Shown one piece after another: positions 23,223 to 33,025 of a stretch of DNA of 64,000 nucleotides. Made by a program: the position numbers and the translations under genes. The notes below the pieces were generated by a model that saw only the letters and a program-made list of their open reading frames with translations, was not told the origin of the DNA and made no database searches. How positions within the stretch are numbered: the first letter of the stretch is position 1; every line of letters begins with the position of its first letter. Origin of the DNA: UBA1413 sp037447215 (GTDB taxonomy: Bacteria; Bacteroidota; Bacteroidia; Bacteroidales; Prolixibacteraceae); assembly GCA_037447215.1 (NCBI GenBank), contig JBBIHB010000002.1, forward strand, positions 1 through 64,000, given 5' to 3'.

Positions 23223-25472
23223 TTAAAATTTTCCGGTAACCGGTAATTTAATGGTAGCCTGTTTTCCATTTGTGTTAATGTTGAGAATGTACAGGCCTGG
23301 CGCCAGTAAAGGAATATCAATCATGTTCCTGTTTGTGTAAATTAGTTGCTTCATCAATATGCTCCGTCCATTTGTATCGAGCAGAGTAACCCGGCTACCT
23401 TTCGGCGTATTACCATCGATCACAATCTGGCCATGTTGAATATATGCTTTAATTTTTTCCAATGAAATTTCATTTGTAATGTTGGTAACCGAACTGGACG
23501 GTACCAGAAAAAATCTTCCGCTTGAGGAGGAATTGGCAGCCATTTCGACCTTATGGGATGCATCAGAATCTGTGATTGGGAAAGAAGTATTCAGGCTCCT
23601 ATCTTCAAGGATAAAAGATATTCCTTTTGAAAAGCCACTTGCCTGGGCTGAAATCTCAATCACACCGCCCGATATGGTTTTGATATCGACTGGTATTTCC
23701 ATTTCCTCAAAATTGTAAAACGGCAAAGCCTGAATGGCAAATTGCACCCCGTTGTCGTTAATAAGCCGGGTAGTTATCTGAAGGTCGCTTCCAAAATTGA
23801 AAGCGCCAATGTCAAATGAAGCATCAAGCCCACGGGTCATTGCTTCGTTAAAGGTAATCGATGCCGACGAGCTTTTATCGCCCGAAGTGGCATTGAGGGT
23901 AATAAATGGCCAGGGTATTGTTGCCGACTTGAAGGGGGCCGTGGTTTCGCTTACATGTGCCTGCATTGCTGATGAAAATGAAATATCTGTTTTGCCGGAT
24001 GCCATTTTTACAAAGAAGCCTTGTGCGGGTTGCACGTAGTTCTGGTTTAAACTTTTCCCCGGCACATTTACATTGGAAATTATTTTGTATTGACCGGCTG
24101 ACTCTTCCCAGATATATAATGCCTGAAAGCTTGGGTCGAGGTTTGAAGCATTCAGTGCAAGAAAATTTTGTATGGTTGTTGCACTACTGGTAATTCCCAC
24201 CGAAGAGGTATATGGGTTGCCCGTCAGGTTCCAATTTCCAGCCGATAATCCGGAAATATTCAGGTTGCCTGCATTGATGTTTCCGGAGAAAGTTACAGCC
24301 GCATCATTTGAAGTACGCACTGCATAGCCTTTTCCGGTTATAAGGTTGCCTGCTGTTGAATTGGTAAAGAAAGTGTTCCAGTTGTTTGATGCCGGGTTGT
24401 AATCCATCATCCCCCTGGTGTCTGTTTCTTTTGTGGGGATTGCAGTATTGCTGGTCAAAAATGTATTAATTCCCATTGAGCCAACCGGTGTACCGATTAA
24501 ATGCCAGGCGTTTCCTGTCATATAACGTTGAATATTTGCAACTCCAGCCGGAGTTAAGTTTGTGATAAATGACCCGGTTCCGGTGGCATCGCTCTGGATT
24601 ATCAGGCTGTTAAACAAAGGACTACCACTTGAAATGGTCGGATAATTGGTTCTGCCGGGCGGAATAACCACATCGTCAGCCATGGTAGGTACAACCTGTG
24701 GTTCCCAATTGGTTGAAGTAAACCAATCTGAATTGGAATAGCCAGTCCAGGAAAGGGGTAATTTTATGCCATAAACGGCGAATAAAAATGGCTCATCATC
24801 GCCATAAAAATCAAAGGTTTGACCCCCATCTTGTGATTCGGCCCACAATTTTGTTGAGGGAAAAGAACCAGGGCCGTCATTGTCTAAGCTTGTTGTGTAA
24901 TTAAAATTTGTGTTGGATGACGAATTAAAAACCAGCCAGTAAATTGTATTCCCGGTTAGTACTTGTGTTGAAACGGGTGAAAAATCATAAAGGTTATTTC
25001 CAACTTTTACGGGTGGATTAAAAGATACCTCAAGATTACCAATTTCTCCCTCTGAATCAGCATTGTATAGTTTTAAAATTGCGGTTAACGGAGAACCCTC
25101 TGATTCTTCAATAGAAAGGGTTATCGACTCTAGAATGTATTTATTATTATCAGTTTTAAAAGATTGCCCAAAAATAATTTCTTCATCTGCTGTTCCATAA
25201 AGCTCTACAGCTTCATTCAGGTTACTGATAATAACATTTTCAGGACTCAATGCGATAAGGTTTAAAACCTTATCAGAAGTAGTGTTTAAATTTACTTCAT
25301 TGGTAACCATTTTGGGAGTACTCCTTATATTTATTGCCATCCTGCCTCTCGTATCAGGATTTTTGAAAGATTGGCTACCTGTTTTGGCGATAATTCCAGG
25401 TAACTCCTGTGCAAAGGTAATACTTACAAATAATAGGAGTATTAATGTTATAAACGGTACATTTTTCTTCAT
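23223..25472 (-). CDS. T9SS-exported surface protein with choice-of-anchor R-like domain
   Basis: A 749-residue secreted protein: signal peptide (about 1-21), an N-terminal domain resembling choice-of-anchor R (about 85-230, with IIFGQSFKTDNNKYILESI), a long beta-rich Ser/Thr/Asn middle, and a C-terminal type IX secretion sorting domain (about 670-749, YIQHGQIVIDGN and GLYILNINTNGKQATIKLPV). It should cross the outer membrane by T9SS and be attached to the surface. No catalytic motif was seen. It is the first gene of the operon with the 60-residue peptide, PqqD-kinase and nucleotidyltransferase. A -7-like TAATTTTG lies at 25539-25532, but a TTTG upstream of it is only 14 bases away. Confidence 0.82.
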   Translation of the reverse strand: MKKNVPFITLILLLFVSITFAQELPGIIAKTGSQSFKNPDTRGRMAINIRSTPKMVTNEVNLNTTSDKVLNLIALSPENVIISNLNEAVELYGTADEEIIFGQSFKTDNNKYILESITLSIEESEGSPLTAILKLYNADSEGEIGNLEVSFNPPVKVGNNLYDFSPVSTQVLTGNTIYWLVFNSSSNTNFNYTTSLDNDGPGSFPSTKLWAESQDGGQTFDFYGDDEPFLFAVYGIKLPLSWTGYSNSDWFTSTNWEPQVVPTMADDVVIPPGRTNYPTISSGSPLFNSLIIQSDATGTGSFITNLTPAGVANIQRYMTGNAWHLIGTPVGSMGINTFLTSNTAIPTKETDTRGMMDYNPASNNWNTFFTNSTAGNLITGKGYAVRTSNDAAVTFSGNINAGNLNISGLSAGNWNLTGNPYTSSVGITSSATTIQNFLALNASNLDPSFQALYIWEESAGQYKIISNVNVPGKSLNQNYVQPAQGFFVKMASGKTDISFSSAMQAHVSETTAPFKSATIPWPFITLNATSGDKSSSASITFNEAMTRGLDASFDIGAFNFGSDLQITTRLINDNGVQFAIQALPFYNFEEMEIPVDIKTISGGVIEISAQASGFSKGISFILEDRSLNTSFPITDSDASHKVEMAANSSSSGRFFLVPSSSVTNITNEISLEKIKAYIQHGQIVIDGNTPKGSRVTLLDTNGRSILMKQLIYTNRNMIDIPLLAPGLYILNINTNGKQATIKLPVTGKF

Positions 25473-25795
25473 ATCGTTTCGTTTTAAAATTTAATGCTTG
25501 TTTCGTATTAAAACAATAGTTTATTAAAAATCAAAATTAAATTTCATTGTTTTCAAATGGGAGGTGAATTGCATAATAAACTTTTGGGATATTGGCTATA
25601 AAAGGAGTAAAACCCTCTTATATCTGATTTATAGTTATTCATACATCCGTAGCCGGATTTAAAAGCATAATTCATGAGACTGTGTTTTTATAATGGGGTA
25701 ATTTACGAAAAAAAAGTACAACTAACCCTATTGGCGGTAAAAATTTTTCACGCCATGAAGGAATCTGTAATACAGGAAGGTAAGTAAATGGCCGT
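25473..25795. other. Intergenic region upstream of the T9SS/peptide operon
   Basis: An AT-rich region of about 320 bases. It contains TAATTTTG on the minus strand (25539-25532), a plausible -7 element for the operon to the left. Nothing else was recognised. Confidence 0.4.
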
Positions 25796-26101
25796 TCAGT
25801 TCAATAAGTGCCTGCGGTTTTCAAAGTCAGCCTGCAACCTCCTGATTTCATTTTCCGATGAATGAATAGCCATGTCGGTAACCATGTGTCCCAATGTAGA
25901 AAACATTTCGGCTGAGCGGCTGATTTGTAGGCATTTCCTTCTTCTGATTACCGGTTTGTCGCCATGCTGGTTGTCATGATTTGCAGGACGTTCATGATCC
26001 TTATCAAAATGTCCGTCAAAGGGTGCATCGCCCACATCTGTAAAAACATATAAATCGGCAGTAATACGGATTATTCCCGTATGAATGATTAACAGAGCCA
26101 T
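25796..26101 (-). CDS. Hypothetical small protein, uncertain
   Basis: An open frame of 101 residues starting MALLIIHTGIIRITADLYVF and rich in His and Asp (DGHFDKDHERPANHDNQHGD). Its codon use is not obviously random and it ends in a helical, charged stretch. I recognise no family. It lies just after the decayed histidine kinase and could be a real small gene or a chance frame in degraded DNA; the longer reading to 26137 adds an unlikely N-terminus. Confidence 0.3.
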   Translation of the reverse strand: MALLIIHTGIIRITADLYVFTDVGDAPFDGHFDKDHERPANHDNQHGDKPVIRRRKCLQISRSAEMFSTLGHMVTDMAIHSSENEIRRLQADFENRRHLLN

Positions 26102-26199
26102 GTTTTGTGTTTTAGTTTGCAATAAACTATATAACAATAATCAGACCAATGTGTATTTTGCTGTATTTCTGTATTTTGCGGAATACAGAATTTTTCGGA

Positions 26200-28110
26200 A
26201 TACGAAATACCGTAGAATTTGTTGTATTTTGGTAATTTTGCAGGCAGGCTGAAAAAGAATGTGGTCCCCTTACCTGGTTCACTTAAAGCCCAGGTTTTTC
26301 CGTTGTGGCATTCCACAATCCGCCGTGCAAGTGCAATCCCGATCCCGGTGCCTTCAAACTCTTTATCGGTGTGAAGTCGCTGAAATTCACAGAATAGTTT
26401 TCCGGCATATTGCATATCGAATCCGGCCCCGTTATCGCTTACACTATATATTATCTTTCCATTTTCAGGTTTGCTCCCGACCTTCATTATCGGATTATTT
26501 TGCTATGAACTGCATTTGATTGCATTTTACAAATAGTTGAACCACACTTGCCTGATCAGCAACGGATAGGCCTTAGCTGAATAGAGGTTGTCCGAAACTT
26601 CAAATACAATCTTTGCCTTCATTCCAGGTTATGTAATTCCGTTGAAAACCTCCCCGGTCATTGATTTCATCTCTGTTTGAACCTTGTTTAATTCGGTTTT
26701 GTTCAACCTCGAAAAATTAAAAGCCCCCAATCAGGTTACCCATTTTTGCAGTATTTCCACTAATAACAGAGCATATTCTTTTGGCTTCTTCACCGGGTTT
26801 ATTTCAATATTCCCGCTCCTGAATATTGGCAAACCCATTGATGGCCTTAGTGGTGTACGCAAATCGTGCGAAATTGAATAGGCAAAGGCCTCCAGTTCTT
26901 TGTTCGCTTCAAATAACTGAGCGTTACGCTCTTTGACCCGTTTTTCAAGTCCGGTATTTAGTTTCCGTATTTCCCGCTCCTTTGCTTTTGCTTTTGTTAA
27001 ATCGCGCCATGTAACATGCAAAAGGTTTTCACCTTTTAATTATATGGGCATCAGGGTTACTTCGAGCAATATTTCTGTTCCATTGCTTTTCAGACTTAAC
27101 CATTCAAAACGGTGTTATCCTTTGGTGAATGAATCTTCGATTAGGCCGTGTGATGCAACTTACGATAATCTGTCGTAAGGCTGAAAATAAGGTGAAATAT
27201 CAACCGGCTTTTTGCCCACAATTTTGTTATTGCCAGATACCAAAAGGAATTTTAAAACAGCCTGATTGCAATTTACGAAATAACTATCGTTCATTAATAG
27301 AATCGGGTTGGCGAATCTTAATATGGCTTCCGGAATACTTCCCCGCTTTCGTGCAGGATTGTTTCATTCTTTTTTCTTTCCGAAATATCAGAAAATTCTA
27401 TTGTAATCGTATAGTTTCCGGAATTAATACTGAAACTTTAAACTATCCATTTATCTGATCCTGATGATATTCAATTTCAAATGTCTGGTTTTTCAGCTCA
27501 CCCCTAGCTATATTCCTGTAAAGTTCCGGAACATGAGTGTTTTTCGGGTTCGGGAATGCTTCCGTAATGACTTTCCCGATCAATGAACTGCGATCGATCC
27601 CGATCATCCTTTCGGCTGCCGGATTGATGCCGGTTAGTATAAAGATCGGCAGTACAGATTACATCAGACATGTTTTCGGCCAACCGGCGGTATTTTTCTT
27701 CACTCTTGAGCAGCGCCTGGTCAGTTTTCTTACTTTCAGTTATATCGCGGTCAATGCCAAGGACCATTTCTTTACTATTCACAATTACCAGTGATGTTGA
27801 ATATTCGATGCGGAAAATGTAGCCGTTGTTATGTCGGTGCCAGGTTTCAGCAGTTATTGTTTCATTCTCTTGTAACCGGTTGATATAAGCCTGCCTGAGT
27901 TCCCTTGTACCCGGAGTAGCGTATAATATATCCACAAGCCGTACTATCAGTTCCTCGCGCTTATAACCGTTCATTTCTCAGGCTGTTTTGTTCCAATCCC
28001 TGATGATCCAGTCGTCGGGCGAATTTGAAGGGTCAAGTGCAATAATGCATCGTACGAAGCTTCAAACAAACCCCTTAGCAATTCATTGGATTCCCCTAAC
28101 TTTTATTCAA
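26200..28110 (-). pseudogene. Decayed PAS sensor histidine kinase
   Basis: Minus-strand fragments in different frames together make one kinase. They are a PAS start (SNELLRGLFEASYDA, then EMNGYKREELIVRLVDIL after a shift and a stop near 27983), a PAS end (GIDRDITESKK), a further damaged PAS, a HisKA piece with the H-box AYSISHDLRTPLR (about 26850), an N-box piece IRQVWFNYL broken by a stop, and an ATP-binding end (DNGAGFDMQYAGKLF, GTGIGIALARRIVE, GKGTTFFFSLP). At least four lesions interrupt it. It resembles the multi-PAS kinases at 37832-47598. No N run lies nearby, so decay rather than poor assembly is the simpler reading. Confidence 0.8.
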
Positions 28111-28670
28111 TTTATTTATTTGATGAAATGTCGGCACATTTAAATGCAAAATTTGTTTATGGCTAAAAAATTTTGAACGGATCAGTAGTTCCAACCCGGA
28201 ATCCAGCGAGAATATACAAATCAGATATTTTATGCAGATTCGATTTCCTGCATAAAGAAATATCAGCTTTAACAAAGATGGTTTCATTAAACTTACAAAG
28301 CCTCAATAGTGAAATTAATAACTTCGTTATCACAAATGATTTTAAACCCATAATTTACTTTTCGTTCCCACAAATTCAAATCCATTCTTTAAGCTGCAAA
28401 TAATAAGGGCAATAGGCAGATTTTGGAGAGACTTTTTATATTATATTATTGGAAATATCCGAAATTTCGGAGGGGCTGGTCAGATAACCCGTTGTCTAAT
28501 TTAAACCTGACATTTATGTCATGAATAATTGTTTCATCTGGTTCAAGATTGTGCTTTTTTAAATCAGCATGAAATTTGGGAATTGCAGTCTAAAATCGTG
28601 TATAGGGGTTTTTCAGTAAAATCAAAAAAAAGTTGCATATTCACACCTGTAAAACCAATAGTTATTTATT
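28111..28670. other. Intergenic region, no gene seen
   Basis: About 560 AT-rich bases between the kinase pseudogene and the membrane protein gene. Short open frames (for example 28173-28403) look random. No promoter pair, repeat or structured RNA was recognised. It may be the remains of the 5' end of the kinase gene. Confidence 0.4.
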
Positions 28671-29507
28671 ATGAAATTTTTTCTTTTCATTGCCGTAGCA
28701 GTATTGATTACATTTGGTGCCATTTTTTACCAGCGTTCAACCGGGCCTACCTATCCCAAAAAAGTGGAAACCGAAATTGAGGGAAAGACCTACAATTTTA
28801 AATTAACCCGCAGCCATGGTGGGGAAACTGATTGTCCATTGATTTTCGAAATAAGTGATCCCGAACTAACCGGTACGGTTACCTACCGTAAGTATCCAAC
28901 AAGTGATGAATGGACAACAGTTGACATGATGAGGACTGATGGTAAACTTATTGGTTACCTTCCCAACCAGCCACCGGCAGGTAAACTTGAATATAAAGTT
29001 GAATTTATGAAAAACGGGGAAGTTTTTTCATTGCATGAGACCAATGCCACTGTTATCCGTTTTAAAGGCGATGTACCTGCCATTATTTTAGCCCCTCACG
29101 TAATACTCATGTTTATTGCAATGTTTTTATCGAACCTTACTGGTGTAATGACTATTTACAGATTTGGAAAATACAGGAAACTGGCTGTTTGGACCCTGGT
29201 AGTTTTAGGTCTGGGTGGAATGGTAATGGGACCCTGGGTACAATGGTATGCATTCGGCGAAGTCTGGGCAGGAGTACCCTTTGCATGGGATCTCACCGAC
29301 AATAAAACCCTGGTGGCATTCCTGTTTTGGATTCTGGCCGTGGTTATGAACCGCAAAGAACAAAAACCCGGATATATTATTGCCGCATCAATAGTGATGC
29401 TCATTATTTATCTGATCCCGCACAGCATGTATGGCTCTCAGCTTGATCCGGAAACCGGGAAAATCATTCAGGGTTTTATTTCATACCGGTCTTTGTTTCA
29501 GGTATGA
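28671..29507 (+). CDS. Conserved-looking integral membrane protein of unknown function
   Basis: A 278-residue protein: one N-terminal transmembrane helix (about 1-21), an extracytoplasmic beta-rich domain (about 30-130, with FEISDPELTGTVTYRKYP and LPNQPPAGKLEYKVEF), then four or five membrane helices (about 137-270). The soluble part looks like an immunoglobulin-like fold inserted before the membrane bundle. No catalytic or ligand-binding motif is visible. It stands alone between decayed sequence and a convergent glycosyltransferase and ends in a hairpin at 29568-29603. I do not recognise the family. Confidence 0.7.
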   Translation: MKFFLFIAVAVLITFGAIFYQRSTGPTYPKKVETEIEGKTYNFKLTRSHGGETDCPLIFEISDPELTGTVTYRKYPTSDEWTTVDMMRTDGKLIGYLPNQPPAGKLEYKVEFMKNGEVFSLHETNATVIRFKGDVPAIILAPHVILMFIAMFLSNLTGVMTIYRFGKYRKLAVWTLVVLGLGGMVMGPWVQWYAFGEVWAGVPFAWDLTDNKTLVAFLFWILAVVMNRKEQKPGYIIAASIVMLIIYLIPHSMYGSQLDPETGKIIQGFISYRSLFQV

Positions 29508-29567
29508 TACGGTGCTGATACTTTGAATATTTATCACTATTGTCCGGGTAAAAAGTAATTTAAAGAA

Positions 29568-29603
29568 GAGATTCTTCTCCGTCGGCTGACGGAGAGGAAT
29601 CTC
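29568..29603. terminator. Bidirectional hairpin between convergent genes
   Basis: A 16-bp stem, 29568-29583 with 29588-29603 (GAGATTC.. against ..GAATCTC), with one G-T wobble and loop GGCT. It sits between the membrane protein gene and the convergent glycosyltransferase gene. It lacks a strong T run on either side, so it may end both transcripts mainly through its stem. Confidence 0.65.
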
Positions 29604-29630
29604 ATCAAGTTAACCGGCCAATAATGAATA

Positions 29631-31115
29631 TTAAATAAGCTTTCCGCCTGATCTGGTTATTTCAATCCTTGACCATAACTCTATTGTTCTGAGGCGGTCT
29701 TTGTATAGGTTGTGATTGTTCGTTTTAACCACATCAAGTTCGGCATCAGAGTTGTCCTCCCAGCGGCGGCATAAATACAAGGGCTCATAAATGCGTCCGA
29801 TCTGGTAATTCCTCGAAATTCGCAGACCCACAGCATAGTCTTCGCCATAACTGGTGTTGGGGATCAGGATTTCACGGAGTATTGGGGTATAAAATGCACG
29901 GGGCGCACCGAGCCCGTTAATTCTCAGGGCATTGTTGCGCCCGTTTTCGGGAGTCCATTCACGGTGGTCAATCAACCCGGGCGGGATTTCTTCAAGCTTA
30001 AAGTTAACCATCTGATAAGAACCAACCACCATGGCACATGATTCACTATAAAACGAATTTACGATTTTCTGAAGGACATTTTCATCAATATAAAGGTCGT
30101 CGCTATCGAGCTGAATTGAAAATCTTCCGCAACGGTTATCCATAACGGCTGTGTTCCAACATCCCCCAATACCCAGGTCATTTCTATCTGGAACAATGTG
30201 GATCAGGCGATTATCTTCGTTTGCAAGTTTCTCTAAAAGCTCTGTAGTTCCGTCGGTTGAGTGATTATCCACAACTATAAGGTTAAACGCGAAACCAGCT
30301 TTCTGCCTGAAAACCGAACGGATGGCATCCTCGATGGTTTTCACCCGGTTCCATACTGGTATGATTACCGAGGCCTCCACCGGAAAGGATTGTCCGGTTA
30401 AGTTAATTTTTTTAAAATCAGGCTTTAGCCAGGCTCCGATATCTTTCAGATGAAGGGTGCAGGCTTCTTCCATTTCAATCTGTACAGCACGGTTTTTAGG
30501 ATCAACATAATCGAACTGCTTTTCGCCCGATTTCCTGTTATCTGTTTCCACTTCGGTGTAAAGGAATTCCGGAATACGAATTAACCTCGCTTTCTGTGAT
30601 GTCTTCAGTCTTAAATCGTATAAACCGGCATATCTGAAATTGCGGTCCATTCTGTTTACGGCATCTTTAAACGTGTCACTGCGGAAAAGTATGAGCGAAC
30701 CAAAATTAAAATCGTCGCGCAGGCTGCCTTCCTGGTAATCTATGACAGGGTTCGGATGAAGTCTCCCTTCCTTAAGGGCATAATAATCTGAATAAACCAT
30801 CCCGGCCGATGTGTCCCCGGCAATCTGTACCATACGTTCAATAGCCCATAGTCCCGTCATCAGTGGAAGGGGTTTTTGATATATCATTATGTAATCCACA
30901 TCTGATAATCCGGAAATTTTTCTCAATGTACCGGTCGATGTCAGGTTTTCCTCAATTAATACTTCAACACCATCGGGATAAGGACCATTAAAAATTCCAT
31001 TTTGATCAATCACATAGATTTTCCTGACTAGTGAAGATCCTTTTAATTTGCTGATGGTTTTCATCACATCTTCGTGATAGCCTCCGGCAATAAAGCAGTT
31101 AATCATACTATTCAT
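29631..31115 (-). CDS. Two-domain glycosyltransferase, family 2 C-terminal domain
   Basis: A 494-residue protein. The C-terminal half (about 245-420) is a GT-A glycosyltransferase family 2 domain: ASVIIPVWNR (248-257), IVVDNHSTDGTTE and the metal/nucleotide-binding DSDD (337-340). The N-terminal ~235 residues resemble a second, degenerate GT-A-like domain (FIAGGYHEDVMKTISKLKG, then SAGMVYSDYYAL) without a clear DxD. It should transfer a sugar from a nucleotide sugar to an unknown acceptor in the cytoplasm. It is transcribed away from the MurNAc-catabolism genes. The minus-strand TAACTTTG at 31173-31166 fits a -7 element. Confidence 0.78.
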   Translation of the reverse strand: MNSMINCFIAGGYHEDVMKTISKLKGSSLVRKIYVIDQNGIFNGPYPDGVEVLIEENLTSTGTLRKISGLSDVDYIMIYQKPLPLMTGLWAIERMVQIAGDTSAGMVYSDYYALKEGRLHPNPVIDYQEGSLRDDFNFGSLILFRSDTFKDAVNRMDRNFRYAGLYDLRLKTSQKARLIRIPEFLYTEVETDNRKSGEKQFDYVDPKNRAVQIEMEEACTLHLKDIGAWLKPDFKKINLTGQSFPVEASVIIPVWNRVKTIEDAIRSVFRQKAGFAFNLIVVDNHSTDGTTELLEKLANEDNRLIHIVPDRNDLGIGGCWNTAVMDNRCGRFSIQLDSDDLYIDENVLQKIVNSFYSESCAMVVGSYQMVNFKLEEIPPGLIDHREWTPENGRNNALRINGLGAPRAFYTPILREILIPNTSYGEDYAVGLRISRNYQIGRIYEPLYLCRRWEDNSDAELDVVKTNNHNLYKDRLRTIELWSRIEITRSGGKLI

Positions 31116-31210
31116 ATTTGTTCTCCAATTTGGTTAATTTTTGATTTTACGATGAAAAGTTTGTGCAAAGTTAGCCAAGCTTTTATAATCCCATGATGCT
31201 GCAAATTTTA

Positions 31211-31242
31211 TTTCAACTTGAAACATACCTTTTATATCTTTG
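31211..31242 (+). promoter_or_regulatory. Candidate promoter of the MurK-like/murQ operon
   Basis: TTTC (31211-31214) lies 20 bases before TATCTTTG (31235-31242), a full match to the -7 element TAnnTTTG with a near match to the -33 TTTG. Transcription would start about 50 bases before the kinase start codon at 31300. Confidence 0.5.
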
Positions 31243-31299
31243 CAACCATAAAGTTCTGACTTCAAAATCCGGCTCAGAAAATTACAAATAATCCGAATC

Positions 31300-32145
31300 A
31301 TGTTATTGATTGCCGACAGTGGATCGACCAAAACTACCTGGTGCCTGATTGACAGGTCAACATCCAGGGTTAATACCATACAAACAGATGGCATAAATCC
31401 ATTTTATCAGGATGAAAACGCCATATATCATACACTTTCCGATCAATTTGGTAAAATTTCTGAGCCTGTTGACGAAATCCATTTTTATGGTGCAGGATGT
31501 GCCAATCAGAAAGTAAATGATATTGTAGGCAATGCCCTGAAAATGTTTTTTGATACCGAAAATATTGAAGTAAGTAGTGACCTCCTTGCGGCTGCCCGGG
31601 CTTTATGCCAACATAACCGCGGAATAGCCTGCATACTGGGAACCGGTTCCAATTCATGCTATTACAATGGAAATGATATAGAATTACATGTTTCGCCATT
31701 GGGATTTATTCTGGGCGATGAAGGCAGCGGGGCAGTGCTCGGGAAAAGGTTGCTTGCTGATGTCCTGAAAAACCAGCTGCCGGCCCATATCATTCGATTA
31801 TTTTTTGAACAGTATAAGACCACGCGGGATGAAATTCTTGAAAACATTTACCGCATACCTTTTCCCAACCGGTATGCTGCTGGTTTTACAACCTTTATCA
31901 GCCGCCATATCAACGATACATCACTCGAAAAACTGGTTACTGGCGAGTTTGAACTTTTTTTCAAAAGGAATATCCTTCAATATACTGATTTTGATAAACT
32001 GGATATTCATTTTGCCGGTAGTATTGCCTATCATTTTAAGAAACAACTGCATAGTGTAATGCAAAATATGAACCTCAGGTCGGGGAAAATTTTACAGGCA
32101 CCCATGGATGGACTAATTGAATACCACATGGATAAGAAAATCTGA
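31300..32145 (+). CDS. BadF-type sugar kinase, probable MurNAc (or GlcNAc) kinase
   Basis: A 281-residue actin-fold kinase of the BadF/BadG family. The phosphate loop is at the N-terminus (LLIADSGSTKTTW), followed by YGAGCAN, the second phosphate loop CILGTGSNSCYY, and GFILGDEGSGAVLGK. In Tannerella a kinase of this type (MurK) phosphorylates N-acetylmuramic acid. The next gene, 47 bases on, encodes MurQ, which uses MurNAc-6-phosphate, so that role is the best guess; GlcNAc kinase is the alternative. It is cytoplasmic and shares a promoter at 31211-31242 with murQ. Confidence 0.8.
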   Translation: MLLIADSGSTKTTWCLIDRSTSRVNTIQTDGINPFYQDENAIYHTLSDQFGKISEPVDEIHFYGAGCANQKVNDIVGNALKMFFDTENIEVSSDLLAAARALCQHNRGIACILGTGSNSCYYNGNDIELHVSPLGFILGDEGSGAVLGKRLLADVLKNQLPAHIIRLFFEQYKTTRDEILENIYRIPFPNRYAAGFTTFISRHINDTSLEKLVTGEFELFFKRNILQYTDFDKLDIHFAGSIAYHFKKQLHSVMQNMNLRSGKILQAPMDGLIEYHMDKKI

Positions 32146-32192
32146 TTTTATTGTAACCTTAAAATTAAATTTAAATATTAACCAGACAGAAT

Positions 32193-33023
32193 ATGAAAGA
32201 AGACAATAGTCGGACACTCAGCGTAACCGAAACGCCTTCGAGGTTCAAAAACCTTGATAAAATGGAAGTATATCAGATACTTGCAAGTATCAATAGGGAA
32301 GATGCAAAAGTTCATAAGGCAGTGAAAAAAGCACTTCCCCAGATCGAATATTTGGTAGTAAGGATTATTGACCGTATGAAACAAGGAGGTCGTGTTTTTT
32401 ATCTGGGTGCTGGTACCAGTGGGAGATTGGGGGTTTTGGATGCATCAGAACTTCCCCCCACTTTTGGTGTCCCCGACAATATGGTTATTGGCCTGATAGC
32501 CGGGGGCGATGTTGCCCTCCGCAAAGCTGTTGAAAATGCCGAAGACGATCCCGAAAAGGCCTGGGAAGAATTGCGGCGTTTTAATGTGCAACCCATCGAT
32601 ACTGTTATCGGGATAGCGGCTTCTGGAACAACACCCTATGTTATTGGGGGTGTGAAGCGTGCCCGTGAGGCCGGGCTTCTCACCGGATGTATTACCTGCA
32701 ATCCGGGAAGTAAGATTGCAGAAGTGGCCGAATTTCCCATTGAGGTTATTGTTGGCCCTGAGATTGTTACCGGAAGTACAAGGCTTAAAGCCGGAACAGC
32801 ACAGAAACTCACCTTGAATATGATTACGACCACCATCATGACCAAACTGGGAAGGGTAAAAGGAAATAAAATGGTGAACATGCAGCTCACCAATGCCAAA
32901 CTGGTAGTTCGGGGAACCCGGATGCTTATGGAAGAACTCGGACTTGAAGAAGGGCAGGCACGAAAACTCCTGCTTGAATTCGGATCGGTTAAAAAGGCTA
33001 TGGACGGTTACAGAAATTTGTAG
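32193..33023 (+). CDS. murQ: N-acetylmuramic acid 6-phosphate etherase
   Basis: A 276-residue cytoplasmic SIS-domain enzyme that removes the lactyl ether from MurNAc-6-phosphate, giving GlcNAc-6-phosphate and D-lactate during peptidoglycan recycling. Signatures are YLGAGTSGRLGVLDASELPP (about 70-89), IGIAASGTTPYVIG and GPEIVTGSTRLKAGTAQK. The length is slightly below the ~300 usual for the family because the C-terminal helices are short. It probably forms an operon with the BadF-type kinase. Its end is three bases from the convergent dacB gene. Confidence 0.93.
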   Translation: MKEDNSRTLSVTETPSRFKNLDKMEVYQILASINREDAKVHKAVKKALPQIEYLVVRIIDRMKQGGRVFYLGAGTSGRLGVLDASELPPTFGVPDNMVIGLIAGGDVALRKAVENAEDDPEKAWEELRRFNVQPIDTVIGIAASGTTPYVIGGVKRAREAGLLTGCITCNPGSKIAEVAEFPIEVIVGPEIVTGSTRLKAGTAQKLTLNMITTTIMTKLGRVKGNKMVNMQLTNAKLVVRGTRMLMEELGLEEGQARKLLLEFGSVKKAMDGYRNL

Positions 33024-33025
33024 TT

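Noticed and set aside
26089..28110. Three apparently separate short kinase-like genes
   Set aside because: They are frame-shifted pieces of one histidine kinase in correct order and spacing.
28173..28403. Plus-strand open frame of 76 residues
   Set aside because: Random-looking composition, a shadow overlap with other frames and no leader signals.
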